Notes under the pieces: model-generated | Database searches by the model: none | Seen by the model: the letters and a program-made list of their open reading frames with translations, nothing else | Told to the model about the DNA's origin: nothing | Shown: positions 8,402 to 16,105 of the stretch, piece by piece | Numbering within the stretch: position 1 is the first letter of the stretch | Layout of the letters: each line of letters starts with the position of its first letter | Origin: Shewanella phaeophyticola | GTDB lineage: Bacteria; Pseudomonadota; Gammaproteobacteria; Enterobacterales; Shewanellaceae | Assembly: GCF_025398315.1 (NCBI RefSeq) | Contig: NZ_JAODOQ010000001.1 | Coordinates: forward strand, 620,001 to 684,000 | Reading direction: 5' to 3' | Length of the DNA: 64,000 nucleotides | Translations under genes and position numbers: made by a program

Positions 8402-8749
8402 ATGTCGATGACACCATCGCATATGCTACCTGTACAACAACAGGTTGAAGACAATTCCCTTGGGCATTTTCTTTACGGTTTAATGAGTGCATTTCCACTA
8501 TTTTTTGTCCCTGTATTGTTGAGCTTATGGTTTAATCTAATCCAAAAGAATGTCAACCCTGAGTCAGTGTTAGGCAGTCATTTACGTTGGCAGCGAACAA
8601 GTATTATTGGCTTGTGCCCCTTTTTTATTGCAGGTTACTGGATGAGTCCGCTGTGGTTAAGTTTACCCATGTATCTAATGGGCGTGACTTGGTTTAGCTA
8701 TCGAATCTTTAAAGGTTGGATTAGTTTAAATGATGGTTTAGCGGTTTAA
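8402..8749 (+). CDS. Small membrane protein, DUF4870-like
   Basis: 115 residues from the ATG at 8402, which has a GGAGG site 7 bp upstream. It has about three hydrophobic segments, and the motif SHLRWQRTSII in the middle resembles the SHxRWQ block of DUF4870/Tic20-like small membrane proteins. Function unknown. The TAA stop codon (8747-8749) is the left target duplication of the miniature element that starts at 8750, so the element landed exactly on the stop codon and left the protein unchanged. Confidence 0.8.
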   Translation: MSMTPSHMLPVQQQVEDNSLGHFLYGLMSAFPLFFVPVLLSLWFNLIQKNVNPESVLGSHLRWQRTSIIGLCPFFIAGYWMSPLWLSLPMYLMGVTWFSYRIFKGWISLNDGLAV

Positions 8750-9068
8750 TACCAATCCGCATTAGAATTTGCTCTTTTAGCGAAAATTATCAGTGAGGTT
8801 TTCGAGACAGCCTTTTGAAGACAAAGTCGTTCTCGGCAACTGCTCCTGCGTTGCTCTACCTTCTGCGTCCATGCAGTCGTCGGCAACTGCTCCTGCGTTG
8901 CTCTACCTTCTGCGTCCATGCAGTCGTCGGCAACTGCTCCTGCGTTGCTCTACCTCCTGCGTCCATGCAGTCATATGTTAAGAAAGGCTAACAAGACCAC
9001 TCTGATAAATTCGCCCTTTAGGGCTGTGACGCTGCCTAAAATAGATCATATTCTAATAAGGACTGGTA
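8750..9068. mobile_element. Miniature inverted-repeat element, type 2 (319 bp, three 47-bp modules)
   Basis: Left end TACCAATCCGCATTAGAATT; right end TTCTAATAAGGACTGGTA, imperfect inverted repeats. The target duplication is TAA (8747-8749 and 9069-9071). The left part matches the type 2 element at 5141-5791; the right part keeps a segment, about 8971-9040, that the other copy has lost. No protein is encoded. Confidence 0.85.
8835..8970. repeat. Tandem array of three 47-bp repeats
   Basis: Units start at 8835, 8882 and 8929 and differ from those at 5491-5767 at a few positions (CTACCTTCTGCGTCC against CTATCTCCTGCATCC). Same orientation within the type 2 element. Confidence 0.95.
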
Positions 9069-9091
9069 TAACTTAACAATACAATTTAACA

Positions 9092-9126
9092 ATAAAAATG
9101 CCGAGAATTATCTCGGCATTTTTTAT
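9092..9126 (-). terminator. Terminator of pheA
   Basis: AAAATGCCGAGA and TCTCGGCATTTT form a perfect stem followed on the minus strand by a T-run, about 20 bp after the pheA stop codon. Confidence 0.85.
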
Positions 9127-9144
9127 TGGTGCTTTAAACACATT

Positions 9145-11088
9145 CTATGCCTGATATAGGCTATGAATAAGGTCTGCTTGAGATTCACCATCTTGTTTTA
9201 ATAATATAATGCCATCAGCATTAAGTTGCTTCACTGCATTTGCATGGGTTGTTAACCGTGCTGGATCAATGCTAAAGCTGGTATTAACAATCACAGGTAA
9301 ATGGCTTCGTGATTTAACTTCAACTAAACCTGCTAAATCTAAGCTGAGCTGCTCAGGATGAGTAAAGCTTCGAACACCAGACTCACATAAGCCCAGCTGC
9401 TGATTGCCGTGGCTAAGAATCGTGTCAGCGGCTTGTAACCAATCATCAATACTGGCCATGGTATTCCGTTCGAGTAATACCGGTAAGTTAACCGAGCCGA
9501 TGAGTGCTAATAAGTCTGGGTTATACATTTGCTTGCCCGCTAAAATTAACATATCAGCGATAGGGCTAGCTAAAGCAAAGTCTTGTTCTTGGTCGATTTG
9601 CATCACACAAAGCAAGCCTGCTTGTTCAATAACTTGTGCATGCAATTTTAATTGTTGTTCATTAAGTTGATTTTTTAAATCGTTTAGCACAATGGCCTGA
9701 AATCCAGACTCTTTAATATGCTTTGCTTGGGTGGCTAACTCTGTATTATCAATCGGTAAGTTAATTTGCTGTAGCGCGCCAAATTGACCAGCCCCAATAT
9801 GCAAGTTTTGACACACTAATTGGGTGTCTTGTGACTTGTAATCACGCGAATGTTTGTCCTGGTTATTTGATACGACTTTAGCTGCGATATGTTTTGAGCT
9901 GTCTGGTTCAATTAATAATTGAGCTTGAGACAATTGAGTTGGTTTGACTGTCTCACAAGGGTAGCAACCTAAGACCTTAATAAATCTTGTTAATCGCTCT
10001 AACTCTTTAATCGCTTGCTGCACTTCAGTTGTGGCTAAGTTGCCGTCGATGTCGATGTAAAACATCTCTTCCCATGGTGTACCTGGAATTGGACGTGACT
10101 CAAGTTTACTCATGTTTAAGTTATGTGCTTTTAGCACTAACAGGGCTTCGACCAAAGCCCCCGGTTTTTGGCCGGTAGCCATAATTAATGTGGTTTTTGC
10201 GGGCAGTTGTGATGGCACTGCCGAGGCTTTTCGTGCGACCACAATAAAGCGACTTTGGTTAATTTTTTGGTTAGCTAAGCCTTTTTCGATAGCCACTAAC
10301 TGATACAGTGAACCGCCTTCAGCGCTACCTATTGCGGCTACAGAGTTATTATCAGCTTCGATAACCTTAGTCATCGCTTCTGCACTGCTTGAGCAATACT
10401 CTAGTTTGATGTGAGGGTGTTGGCTTAAATAACGGCTGCATTGACTAATAGGCTGCGGGTGAGCATAAATTGTTTTGATATCACTGATTTTGCTATCGGG
10501 CTTTGCCAGTAAACAATGGCCGACTTCAATGGTGGTTTCACCCACAATGGATAAGGTCGTGTGTTGCAGTACGTCATACACTTCATTGATTGATCCTGAA
10601 GAGGTATTTTCAATTGGTAAAAAGCCATAGTCAGCATGACCTGATTCAACTGCATTGACGATGTCATCAAAACTTTGGCAACCAAAGTCGATCATTGCAA
10701 CCTGGCGGCGAGAACAGTAACGAGTTGCGGCTAAATATGAATACGAACCTCGAGCCCCTAAATACGCGACCGTATATTGTTGTTTTTGAGTGTCCGGGTT
10801 AGCACGGCCATGTAGGTAGGTTTGCTGAAAGAGTACAGAGTCTTCAATAATGCTTTGGTAAAGCGAAATAACAAAGTGTGCATCAAGCCCCTGTTCACGC
10901 CCTTGTTGTACTAAGCGCTCGAGGAGTTCTTTTTCTCTTTGGGTATCACGTATCGGTCTAACATCAACTTCTTTACTGCGGGCGACATTTAAGCTCAATT
11001 GACGGCGCTTAGATAACAGTTCTAATAATGATTTATCGAGTGCTGTGATCTGCTCACGAGTTTGACTTAACTCTGGTGGTTTTTGCAT
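9145..11088 (-). CDS. pheA: Chorismate mutase / prephenate dehydratase (P-protein) with an extra DAHP-synthase-like C-terminal domain
   Basis: 647 residues from the ATG at 11088 (GAGG site just upstream), far longer than the 386 of E. coli PheA. Domains: AroQ chorismate mutase (about 5-90), prephenate dehydratase (about 108-290; YGFLPIENTSSGSINEVYD) and ACT domain (about 300-380; GALVEALLVLKAHNLNMSKLESRP) for phenylalanine feedback. The remaining ~220 residues resemble class I-beta DAHP synthase: ILAGKQMYNPDLLALIGSVN, PVLLERNTMASIDDWLQAAD, LCESGVRSF, SHLPVIVNTS. Key catalytic motifs are altered or missing (see findings), so this domain is probably regulatory. Transcription is controlled by the pheL leader upstream. 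Confidence 0.95.
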   Translation of the reverse strand: MQKPPELSQTREQITALDKSLLELLSKRRQLSLNVARSKEVDVRPIRDTQREKELLERLVQQGREQGLDAHFVISLYQSIIEDSVLFQQTYLHGRANPDTQKQQYTVAYLGARGSYSYLAATRYCSRRQVAMIDFGCQSFDDIVNAVESGHADYGFLPIENTSSGSINEVYDVLQHTTLSIVGETTIEVGHCLLAKPDSKISDIKTIYAHPQPISQCSRYLSQHPHIKLEYCSSSAEAMTKVIEADNNSVAAIGSAEGGSLYQLVAIEKGLANQKINQSRFIVVARKASAVPSQLPAKTTLIMATGQKPGALVEALLVLKAHNLNMSKLESRPIPGTPWEEMFYIDIDGNLATTEVQQAIKELERLTRFIKVLGCYPCETVKPTQLSQAQLLIEPDSSKHIAAKVVSNNQDKHSRDYKSQDTQLVCQNLHIGAGQFGALQQINLPIDNTELATQAKHIKESGFQAIVLNDLKNQLNEQQLKLHAQVIEQAGLLCVMQIDQEQDFALASPIADMLILAGKQMYNPDLLALIGSVNLPVLLERNTMASIDDWLQAADTILSHGNQQLGLCESGVRSFTHPEQLSLDLAGLVEVKSRSHLPVIVNTSFSIDPARLTTHANAVKQLNADGIILLKQDGESQADLIHSLYQA

Positions 11089-11150
11089 ATTGACCTCAAT
11101 GTAACGCAACAGTCTGACGTATGGTGAATACAACAGTATTTATAAGACAA

Positions 11151-11176
11151 AAAAGCCTCCCAAGTGGGAGGCTTTT
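11151..11176 (-). terminator. pheA attenuator terminator
   Basis: AAAAGCCTCCCA and TGGGAGGCTTTT are perfect inverted arms followed on the minus strand by T-residues. It lies between the pheL stop codon and pheA. GGAGGC inside the end of the pheL reading frame can pair with the GCCTCC arm to form the competing antiterminator. Confidence 0.9.
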
Positions 11177-11194
11177 GAATTTTCATTTTCGTTT

Positions 11195-11269
11195 TTACAC
11201 AGAAAATCCGCCTCCGAGAGTGGGCTGAATAAAAAAGAAAATAAAAAAGCGAAATATTTTTGTGCTCAT
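11195..11269 (-). CDS. pheL: pheA operon leader peptide
   Basis: A 24-residue frame, MSTKIFRFFIFFFIQPTL plus GGGFSV, with seven phenylalanines, six of them within residues 6-13. It is followed after 18 bp by a terminator hairpin and then pheA. This is the standard arrangement for attenuation by tRNA-Phe charging. No strong Shine-Dalgarno sequence is visible before the ATG, so the exact start is less certain than the peptide itself. Confidence 0.85.
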   Translation of the reverse strand: MSTKIFRFFIFFFIQPTLGGGFSV

Positions 11270-11275
11270 AGGGTA

Positions 11276-11304
11276 AAACTAAAGCCACTGAGTTAACCTG
11301 TCAA
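11276..11304 (-). promoter_or_regulatory. Candidate promoter for pheL-pheA
   Basis: A consensus TTGACA (11304-11299) with a weak TAGTTT 17 bp downstream (11281-11276). This would start transcription almost on the pheL ATG, so the real start may lie upstream; a TAAAAT about 20 bp earlier is an alternative -10. Confidence 0.35.
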
Positions 11305-11382
11305 TGTAATTTTACTCATCAAGGCTTAATTACAGGCAAAAGAAAGCGCACCCGAAGGTGCGCGGGTGAAAGATATTTAACA

Positions 11383-11736
11383 TCAAGCTGCGTTTTCCTC
11401 CTTATAGACATACTCAAACTCGTCATCTGTGTCATTGGGTAATGACACATGTCGTTGAGCATGGGGTTTGTGAGTCAGGCGGTTTAGCTGTTTTTCCAGC
11501 TTTTGCCCCATTGCAGTAATCGCTGCGTATAGGTTTTCACTTTTCGCCTGGGCAAATAAATTCCCACTAGGTAATCCAACTGAAGCCTCAATTTTAAACA
11601 GCTGCTTTTCTTGGGTGATAATAATGTGCGGATTAATTAACTGAATATCGTGTCGAGATAATTTTTCTAATCTTCCTTCAATACGTTCGCGGATGAGGGC
11701 AGTGACTTCAAGTTGTTTGCTAGTGATTTTCAGCAT
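11383..11736 (-). CDS. raiA: Ribosome-associated inhibitor RaiA (YfiA/HPF family)
   Basis: 117 residues, starting MLKITSKQLEVTALIRERIEGRLEKLSRHDI and containing FKIEASVGLPSGNLFAQAKSENLYAAI, typical of the short hibernation-factor fold. It binds the 30S decoding region and silences ribosomes in stationary phase or cold. The acidic tail (NDTDDEFEYVYKEE) is normal for RaiA. It lies just upstream of pheL-pheA, as in E. coli. A CRP-like palindrome lies about 60 bp before its start. Confidence 0.93.
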   Translation of the reverse strand: MLKITSKQLEVTALIRERIEGRLEKLSRHDIQLINPHIIITQEKQLFKIEASVGLPSGNLFAQAKSENLYAAITAMGQKLEKQLNRLTHKPHAQRHVSLPNDTDDEFEYVYKEENAA

Positions 11737-11794
11737 ATTTAGAACCTTCTTGTTGTTTGCTTAACTTCAGATTACCAAGGTTAGTCATAAAAAG

Positions 11795-11810
11795 CGTGAT
11801 CTGAATCACG
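11795..11810. promoter_or_regulatory. CRP-like operator upstream of raiA
   Basis: CGTGATCTGAATCACG is a 16-bp palindrome (one central mismatch pair) matching the CRP core GTGA-N6-TCAC. It sits between divergent raiA and the cytochrome b561 gene and could serve either. Confidence 0.6.
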
Positions 11811-12193
11811 TTTTTGGTGGCGTTTACGTCCGACTGTCGCTTATTTGATCGCTTAGACATTTTTAACTAAAAAGTGTCAAAATGTGCTTGTATTACGTTG
11901 CAGAACAGCTCATATTTGTATGAATAAGTTGATACTAAATTATCTTTTTTGTGTATTTATTGCACTATTTACAACGTCGGGTAAGCTATCCAAATCTGCA
12001 CTGTTACTGCGTTTCTTCTAACTCCTCTTGTTGATCCTCTTTTGTTTATCATATGATTTGTACGTTTATTCACCATTACGTGAATTGCGATTAGGCAATG
12101 CTTGACACTGCCTTAGTCTTTTTTGCTAAAAGCGTAAAATCTCGCCGACATTTGGTATCATCTCATTACGTAAATGGATATAGGCAGTTATAA
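11811..12193. other. Divergent intergenic region without a gene
   Basis: Together with the CRP-like site this separates raiA from cytochrome b561. It is AT-rich, with no open frame of interest and no further clear motif. Confidence 0.5.
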
Positions 12194-12861
12194 ATGAGTA
12201 TAGAACAACACAAAATAAAGGTATGGGATTTTCCAACACGTTTATTTCATTGCATTCATGGTTGGTTTATTAGGTGGCTTGTGGTGCACCGCTGACATTG
12301 GTGAGATGCAATGGCATCAAGTATTGGCCTACGTGTTAATGACACTAATTTTGTTTAGATTGATTTGGGGCGTTATTGGGAGTGAAACGTCTAAATTTAG
12401 TCAGTTCTTTGTTGTAGCCTAAAAAAGTCATCAATTATGCGCTAACTAACCCAAAACCAACATCATTAGGGCATAACCCTTTAGGTGGTTATATGGTGTT
12501 TGCGTTGCTTGGTTTATTAGTGTTGCAATTAACGACCGGTTTATTTGCAACCGATGAAATTTTTACTGAAGAGCCGTTAATTCACCTGGTGTCGTCTGAC
12601 ACTGCAAGTTGGTTAACCTGGTTACACAAAACCAATTTCAATGTGATTTTAGGGCTAGTTGTGCTGCACGTTGCAGCAGTGATTTTGCATGTGGTTAAAG
12701 GCGACAATATTGTAAAAGCGATGTTTAGTGGCTATAAGTATGTGAGTGCCAAAGTCACTGCACCTACTTTACGTTCACCTTGGTTAGCTTTGGTTGTCGT
12801 TGCTGTATTGTTTGCTGGTATTTGGTGGTTATGGTTAGAGCCCGTGGTGAGTTTTTTGTAG
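12194..12861 (+). pseudogene. Cytochrome b561-family membrane protein, frame broken twice
   Basis: The pieces read IKVWDFPTRLFH / MVGLLGGLWCTADIGEMQWHQVLAYVLMTLILFRLIWGVIGSE / PKKVINYALTNPKPTSLGHNPLGGYMVFALLGLLVLQ and continue to a final transmembrane helix. This is the four-helix di-haem b561/Ni-Fe-hydrogenase b-type fold, with haem-ligand candidates in TRLFH, MQWHQV, WLHKTNF and VVLHVAAVILHV. It would pass electrons from the quinol pool to a c-type cytochrome. Breaks at 12250-12258 and 12411-12420 each add one base. The cytochrome c' gene that faces it is a plausible partner. The joined length, about 222 residues, is close to the family. Confidence 0.8.
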
Positions 12862-12882
12862 ATCAGCATTTTTGCGATGATA

Positions 12883-12916
12883 AAAATAAAGCCCATAACG
12901 GGCTTTATTTTTTTAG
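12883..12916. terminator. Terminator after cytochrome b561
   Basis: AAAATAAAGCCC and GGGCTTTATTTT with a 5-nt loop, then T-residues. Strong on the plus strand. Confidence 0.9.
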
Positions 12917-12926
12917 ATTAATCTAG

Positions 12927-13213
12927 GGGCTGTTGATCTTTGCTGTTTGAATTTTGTTCGAGTTAAAAACGTTTTAATCGAGGCGAATGGATTGATGCCT
13001 AGCAATCTAAGCAACTCTTTATTTACAAAGAATCATTCAACAAAGAGTAAAACGTTTTTAGCCGAACCCTTCGGGCAGCGTTTGTTGGCCATTTTTACTG
13101 CGTTATCGACTTTTTATGTAGAATAACTACACCTCAAAGTCTCTGCCTTGCAGTTGTATATGAGTAATGGCCAACAATTCGCTGCAAAAACAAACTTGAA
13201 AGACCAACAAACC
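12927..13213. mobile_element. Miniature inverted-repeat element, type 3 (287 bp, CTAG target duplication)
   Basis: Ends GGGCTGTTGATCTTTGCTG and the inverse of GGGTTTGTTGGTCTTTCAAG form imperfect terminal repeats. CTAG flanks both sides (12923-12926, 13214-13217), the duplication typical of IS5-group transposition. Internal inverted repeats include TAAAAACGTTTTA/TAAAACGTTTTTA and CTCTTT/AAAGAG. It has no coding capacity. It occupies nearly the whole gap between b561 and cytochrome c'. Confidence 0.75.
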
Positions 13214-13223
13214 CTAGTACGTA

Positions 13224-13673
13224 TTAATCTTTTTTGTAAACGTCATGACAACCTTTACAGCTTTTACCGGTGTTAGCAAAAGCTTGTTTGATTTGATTTT
13301 TGTCACTTGATTTAGCTGCAACGGCTAATGCTGCGGCATTATCTTGAAATGCTGTCATTTTGCTATCAAAGTCTGCTTTATCTTGCCAAATTTTAGCTAA
13401 TGCTTCGGTGTCGCCTGTATCAGTACCATCAATGAAACCTTCATGAGGTATTTTAGAGAGCGCAGCAACGTTGTCAGCACGTGAGCTAAATACGCTTGCA
13501 TCAAATGGCTTTTTACCTTTGAGCATTGCACCCATATCACCAAAGTTATATGCAATTAACCCAAACGCAGATTGACGATATTCAATCGCATCAGCTGGTT
13601 TTTCGAAATTATTAGCAAACGCAGCCGGAATAAGTATTGCGGTAGCCGCAACGGTCAATAGTAACTTTTTCAT
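13224..13673 (-). CDS. Cytochrome c' (periplasmic, monohaem)
   Basis: 149 residues from the ATG at 13673. A signal peptide (MKKLLLTVAATAILIPAAFA) is followed by a four-helix domain; the haem motif CKGCH lies near the C-terminus (KSCKGCHDVYKKD), the hallmark of the cytochrome c'/c556 family. Such proteins bind NO or act as small periplasmic electron carriers. It converges on a b561-family gene, which often neighbours cytochrome c' in related bacteria. The longer frame starting at 13718 would put 15 residues in front of the signal peptide and is rejected. Confidence 0.92.
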   Translation of the reverse strand: MKKLLLTVAATAILIPAAFANNFEKPADAIEYRQSAFGLIAYNFGDMGAMLKGKKPFDASVFSSRADNVAALSKIPHEGFIDGTDTGDTEALAKIWQDKADFDSKMTAFQDNAAALAVAAKSSDKNQIKQAFANTGKSCKGCHDVYKKD

Positions 13674-13893
13674 TGTAATCCTTCTTTTTATCAGTAGTGG
13701 CACTGGTTCCATAAGCACGACGTATATCTCGTTTTATGAGTATACGTGCAATCAATCACATTCATTCTACACAATTTTATTAAGACATTGCGATATGTTT
13801 TATCGATGTTTATCACTTGAGCCTTTTGCAAAGTGCCAAGGTAAGTTGATACACTTGTACTGTTTCGGCATTACTACAAAGAGAATAAAAATT

Positions 13894-14172
13894 ATGCGTG
13901 CCAACTGGAATTTAGTTGTAGATAAAATACTCACTCATAATAATGAGGATGATTTGTCAGTGTTGTTTCAATTATTACTGACAGAAGAAGAAAGAAGTGC
14001 GGTATCGGGTCGTTTGCAGGTATTTCAAACGTTATTGGCTGGTGAGTTGAGCCAGAGACAGATAGCAGCAGAACATCAAGTGAGTATCGCGACGATTACT
14101 CGATGCTCGAACTATTTAAAAAACATGCCTGCTAGCCAAAGAGCAAGAGTTCGCAAGTTAATTTTGGACTAG
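13894..14172 (+). CDS. trpR: Trp operon repressor TrpR
   Basis: 92 residues, slightly shorter than E. coli TrpR (108). It contains LSVLFQLLLTEEERSAVSGRLQVFQTLLAGELSQRQIAAEHQVSIATITRCSNYLK, the conserved TrpR helix-turn-helix (SQRQ...IATITR-SN). It represses tryptophan biosynthesis genes when bound to L-tryptophan. The ATG at 13894 follows an AGAG site; the frame also opens at 13795, but the added residues do not look like TrpR. Confidence 0.88.
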   Translation: MRANWNLVVDKILTHNNEDDLSVLFQLLLTEEERSAVSGRLQVFQTLLAGELSQRQIAAEHQVSIATITRCSNYLKNMPASQRARVRKLILD

Positions 14173-14200
14173 TGCCCCTAACGAGTATAGCGGTACAGCC

Positions 14201-14578
14201 TTATTGGCGGATACCTTTTGGATATTTATGGTGTCGGTAACTTGAACGGCGTAAAAATAAATAACCACCATAAGTGATTAAGCACAATGCAAACAAAGTG
14301 CTAGAGTCTCTAGGGTAAAACCGATACAAGCTAACCGCCGTTAATACATACAAGAAAGGCATTAGACCGTAAAGCAGTTCTGGCATACCGCCTGACTTAC
14401 GCTTTCTCTTAGGATCTGTGCGGCGATTTTTGGAACGTAAGTTATAAATGTGAGCACCGTACAAATACACCACAATAGATGCGATAAGCGCATAGCTAGG
14501 TTCCAGTAAAAAAATACTAACAGAGCCAACAAACATGTAGCTAAAAGGTAACAACTCGTATACTGGTTTAATTAACAT
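14201..14578 (-). CDS. Hypothetical membrane protein
   Basis: 125 residues with about four hydrophobic segments in two pairs, separated by a very basic loop (NLRSKNRRTDPKRKRKSG) that should face the cytoplasm. I do not recognise a family. The ATG at 14578 has a GGAG site 5 bp upstream and is preferred over a GTG six bases earlier. Converges with trpR. Confidence 0.75.
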   Translation of the reverse strand: MLIKPVYELLPFSYMFVGSVSIFLLEPSYALIASIVVYLYGAHIYNLRSKNRRTDPKRKRKSGGMPELLYGLMPFLYVLTAVSLYRFYPRDSSTLFALCLITYGGYLFLRRSSYRHHKYPKGIRQ

Positions 14579-14809
14579 AAGCACTCCGTCGCTATGTATT
14601 AATTATTATATGAAAAGCTAATTAGTTAGGATTCTCGCTACACCGTGATCCTTTACAGTAGCGACAATAAGTCTGACTAGTTAGTGTGATTTACCTCTCA
14701 ATTATAACGCAAAAAAAGGCCTTGCCTAGAACTTAGACAACGCCTTCAATTATTTTAATGCTTTTTACTGATTGATGAGTGCAAAAAGCATTATTAAGTC
14801 TATGTGTTT

Positions 14810-15376
14810 TTAGTGACAGCCACAGCCGCCGTTACCATCACATCCTGGTTTCTCTGAACCGCAAGAACCGTGTTCATGGTCGTGATCATGTCCGTGGCTA
14901 CCACAACCGCCTTCAGCATGAATATGTCCATGTGCAAGTTCTTCTGCAGTTGCTTCACGCACTGCGATAACTTCAACGCTAAAGTTTAATGATTGACCTG
15001 CTAGCGGGTGATTTCCATCAACAACAATCACGTCATCTTTAACTTCAGTAACTTGAACTGGGCGTTGGCCTAGCTCAGTTTCAGCAATAAAACGCATACC
15101 TGGAATAATGTCTTCGATGTCACCAAAAGCGCTCACTGGCACTTCTTGCTTTAAACCTGGGTGGTATTCACCATAACCTTGAGCTGCAGGGATGTTAGCA
15201 TCGACTTTTTCGCCTGCTGTTTTACCTTCTAGAACTGATTCGAGACCAGGAATCAAGTTTTCGGTTCCGTGCAGATAAACCATTGGTTCACCTTCAAATG
15301 AACTTTCAATTAATTCACCTTGCTCATCAGACAAGCGGTAATGAATGGTAACCGCTGCATGTTTTGAAATTTTCAT
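14810..15376 (-). CDS. slyD: FKBP-type peptidyl-prolyl isomerase SlyD
   Basis: 188 residues from the ATG at 15376 (GGAGG upstream). It has an FKBP domain interrupted by the IF chaperone flap (AQGYGEYHPGLKQEVPVSAFG), then ELGQRPVQVTEVKDDVIVVDGNHPLAGQSLNF. The C-terminal tail is rich in His and Cys (GHDHDHEHGSCG...GCGCH) and binds nickel and other metals. SlyD folds proteins and helps load nickel into hydrogenase. Confidence 0.95.
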   Translation of the reverse strand: MKISKHAAVTIHYRLSDEQGELIESSFEGEPMVYLHGTENLIPGLESVLEGKTAGEKVDANIPAAQGYGEYHPGLKQEVPVSAFGDIEDIIPGMRFIAETELGQRPVQVTEVKDDVIVVDGNHPLAGQSLNFSVEVIAVREATAEELAHGHIHAEGGCGSHGHDHDHEHGSCGSEKPGCDGNGGCGCH

Positions 15377-15406
15377 ATCGCCTCCAATTGGTGTTGAGCG
15401 CATCAT

Positions 15407-15916
15407 ACCGTATTTTATTAGTTGGCTGCGATGACAAACATCAGTTTTTGCTTATTAAATCACAGCTTTTCAATTTCTGTTTGCGGTTTAACCCTTTATT
15501 GAGTTGATGTTGAAAATAAATCACGTTTTTTATGTTATTGACCAAACTTGAGATAAATACTGATGAATCAATGTATGCCACAGTGAACACGTGATGAACC
15601 CTAAGCCTACGAATGATTAGTTTGTAAGCTTAAAGTTCTGTATTTAAATGGTTTTATAGTCTGTGGTAGGTGTTTTTGATGATGAGGATGCTTGTTGTTA
15701 TCATCGGTTTTGTTTGTTTTGTCCGTAATTTAAAACTCCTTATATTCTTAAAACGCATAAATCAACCAGCATATAAAAATAACTTTAAAATAAACTGTAA
15801 GCAGGGGTTGACAAGGTTGGGCAAAAAAAGCAATTCTGTAAGCCAATGTGTATCAGCAAATTCGGTTGCTGGATTAAAACAGTAACCTTACAAGAATTGA
15901 TTAAGAGATTAACTAG
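15407..15916. other. 510-bp region upstream of the threonine leader
   Basis: No convincing gene. A TTGACA at 15808-15813 is the best -35 candidate for the thr operon, but the -10 at 17-18 bp is poor. An open frame at 15670-15885 has unlikely composition and no ribosome-binding site. Confidence 0.4.
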
Positions 15917-15988
15917 ATGCTTACCCTTATGCTCGTTGTAATTACCACCATTACAACCACCACTATTACAAGAGTGGGGGCGGGCTGA
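15917..15988 (+). CDS. thrL: thr operon leader peptide
   Basis: A 23-residue frame, MLTLMLVVITTITTTTIT plus RVGAG, with eight threonines and four isoleucines. It is followed by a strong terminator and then thrA. This is the classical attenuator arrangement, sensing threonyl- and isoleucyl-tRNA. The ending GAG resembles that of E. coli ThrL. Confidence 0.9.
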   Translation: MLTLMLVVITTITTTTITRVGAG

Positions 15989-16013
15989 TTACACCCTAAA
16001 AGATTTGTACTAC

Positions 16014-16047
16014 AAGCCCGCTTCCCACAACAGAAGCGGGCTTTTTT
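16014..16047 (+). terminator. thr operon attenuator terminator
   Basis: AAGCCCGCTTC and GAAGCGGGCTT around an 8-nt loop, then a T-run, between thrL and thrA. GGGGGCGGGCT at the end of thrL can pair with the AAGCCCGC arm to make the antiterminator. Confidence 0.92.
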
Positions 16048-16105
16048 ATTTCTAATTCAACGATTTTAAATTTATATGTCATCACGTGGTGACAGGGAGA
16101 TGTAG

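Noticed and set aside
8793..8981. A similar repetitive frame
   Set aside because: Same 47-bp repeat inside a miniature element.
11067..11288. 73-residue frame across the pheA leader
   Set aside because: It reads out of frame through the leader peptide and attenuator, which explain the sequence fully.
15670..15885. 71-residue frame upstream of thrL
   Set aside because: No ribosome-binding site, low-complexity composition and overlap with the likely thr promoter.
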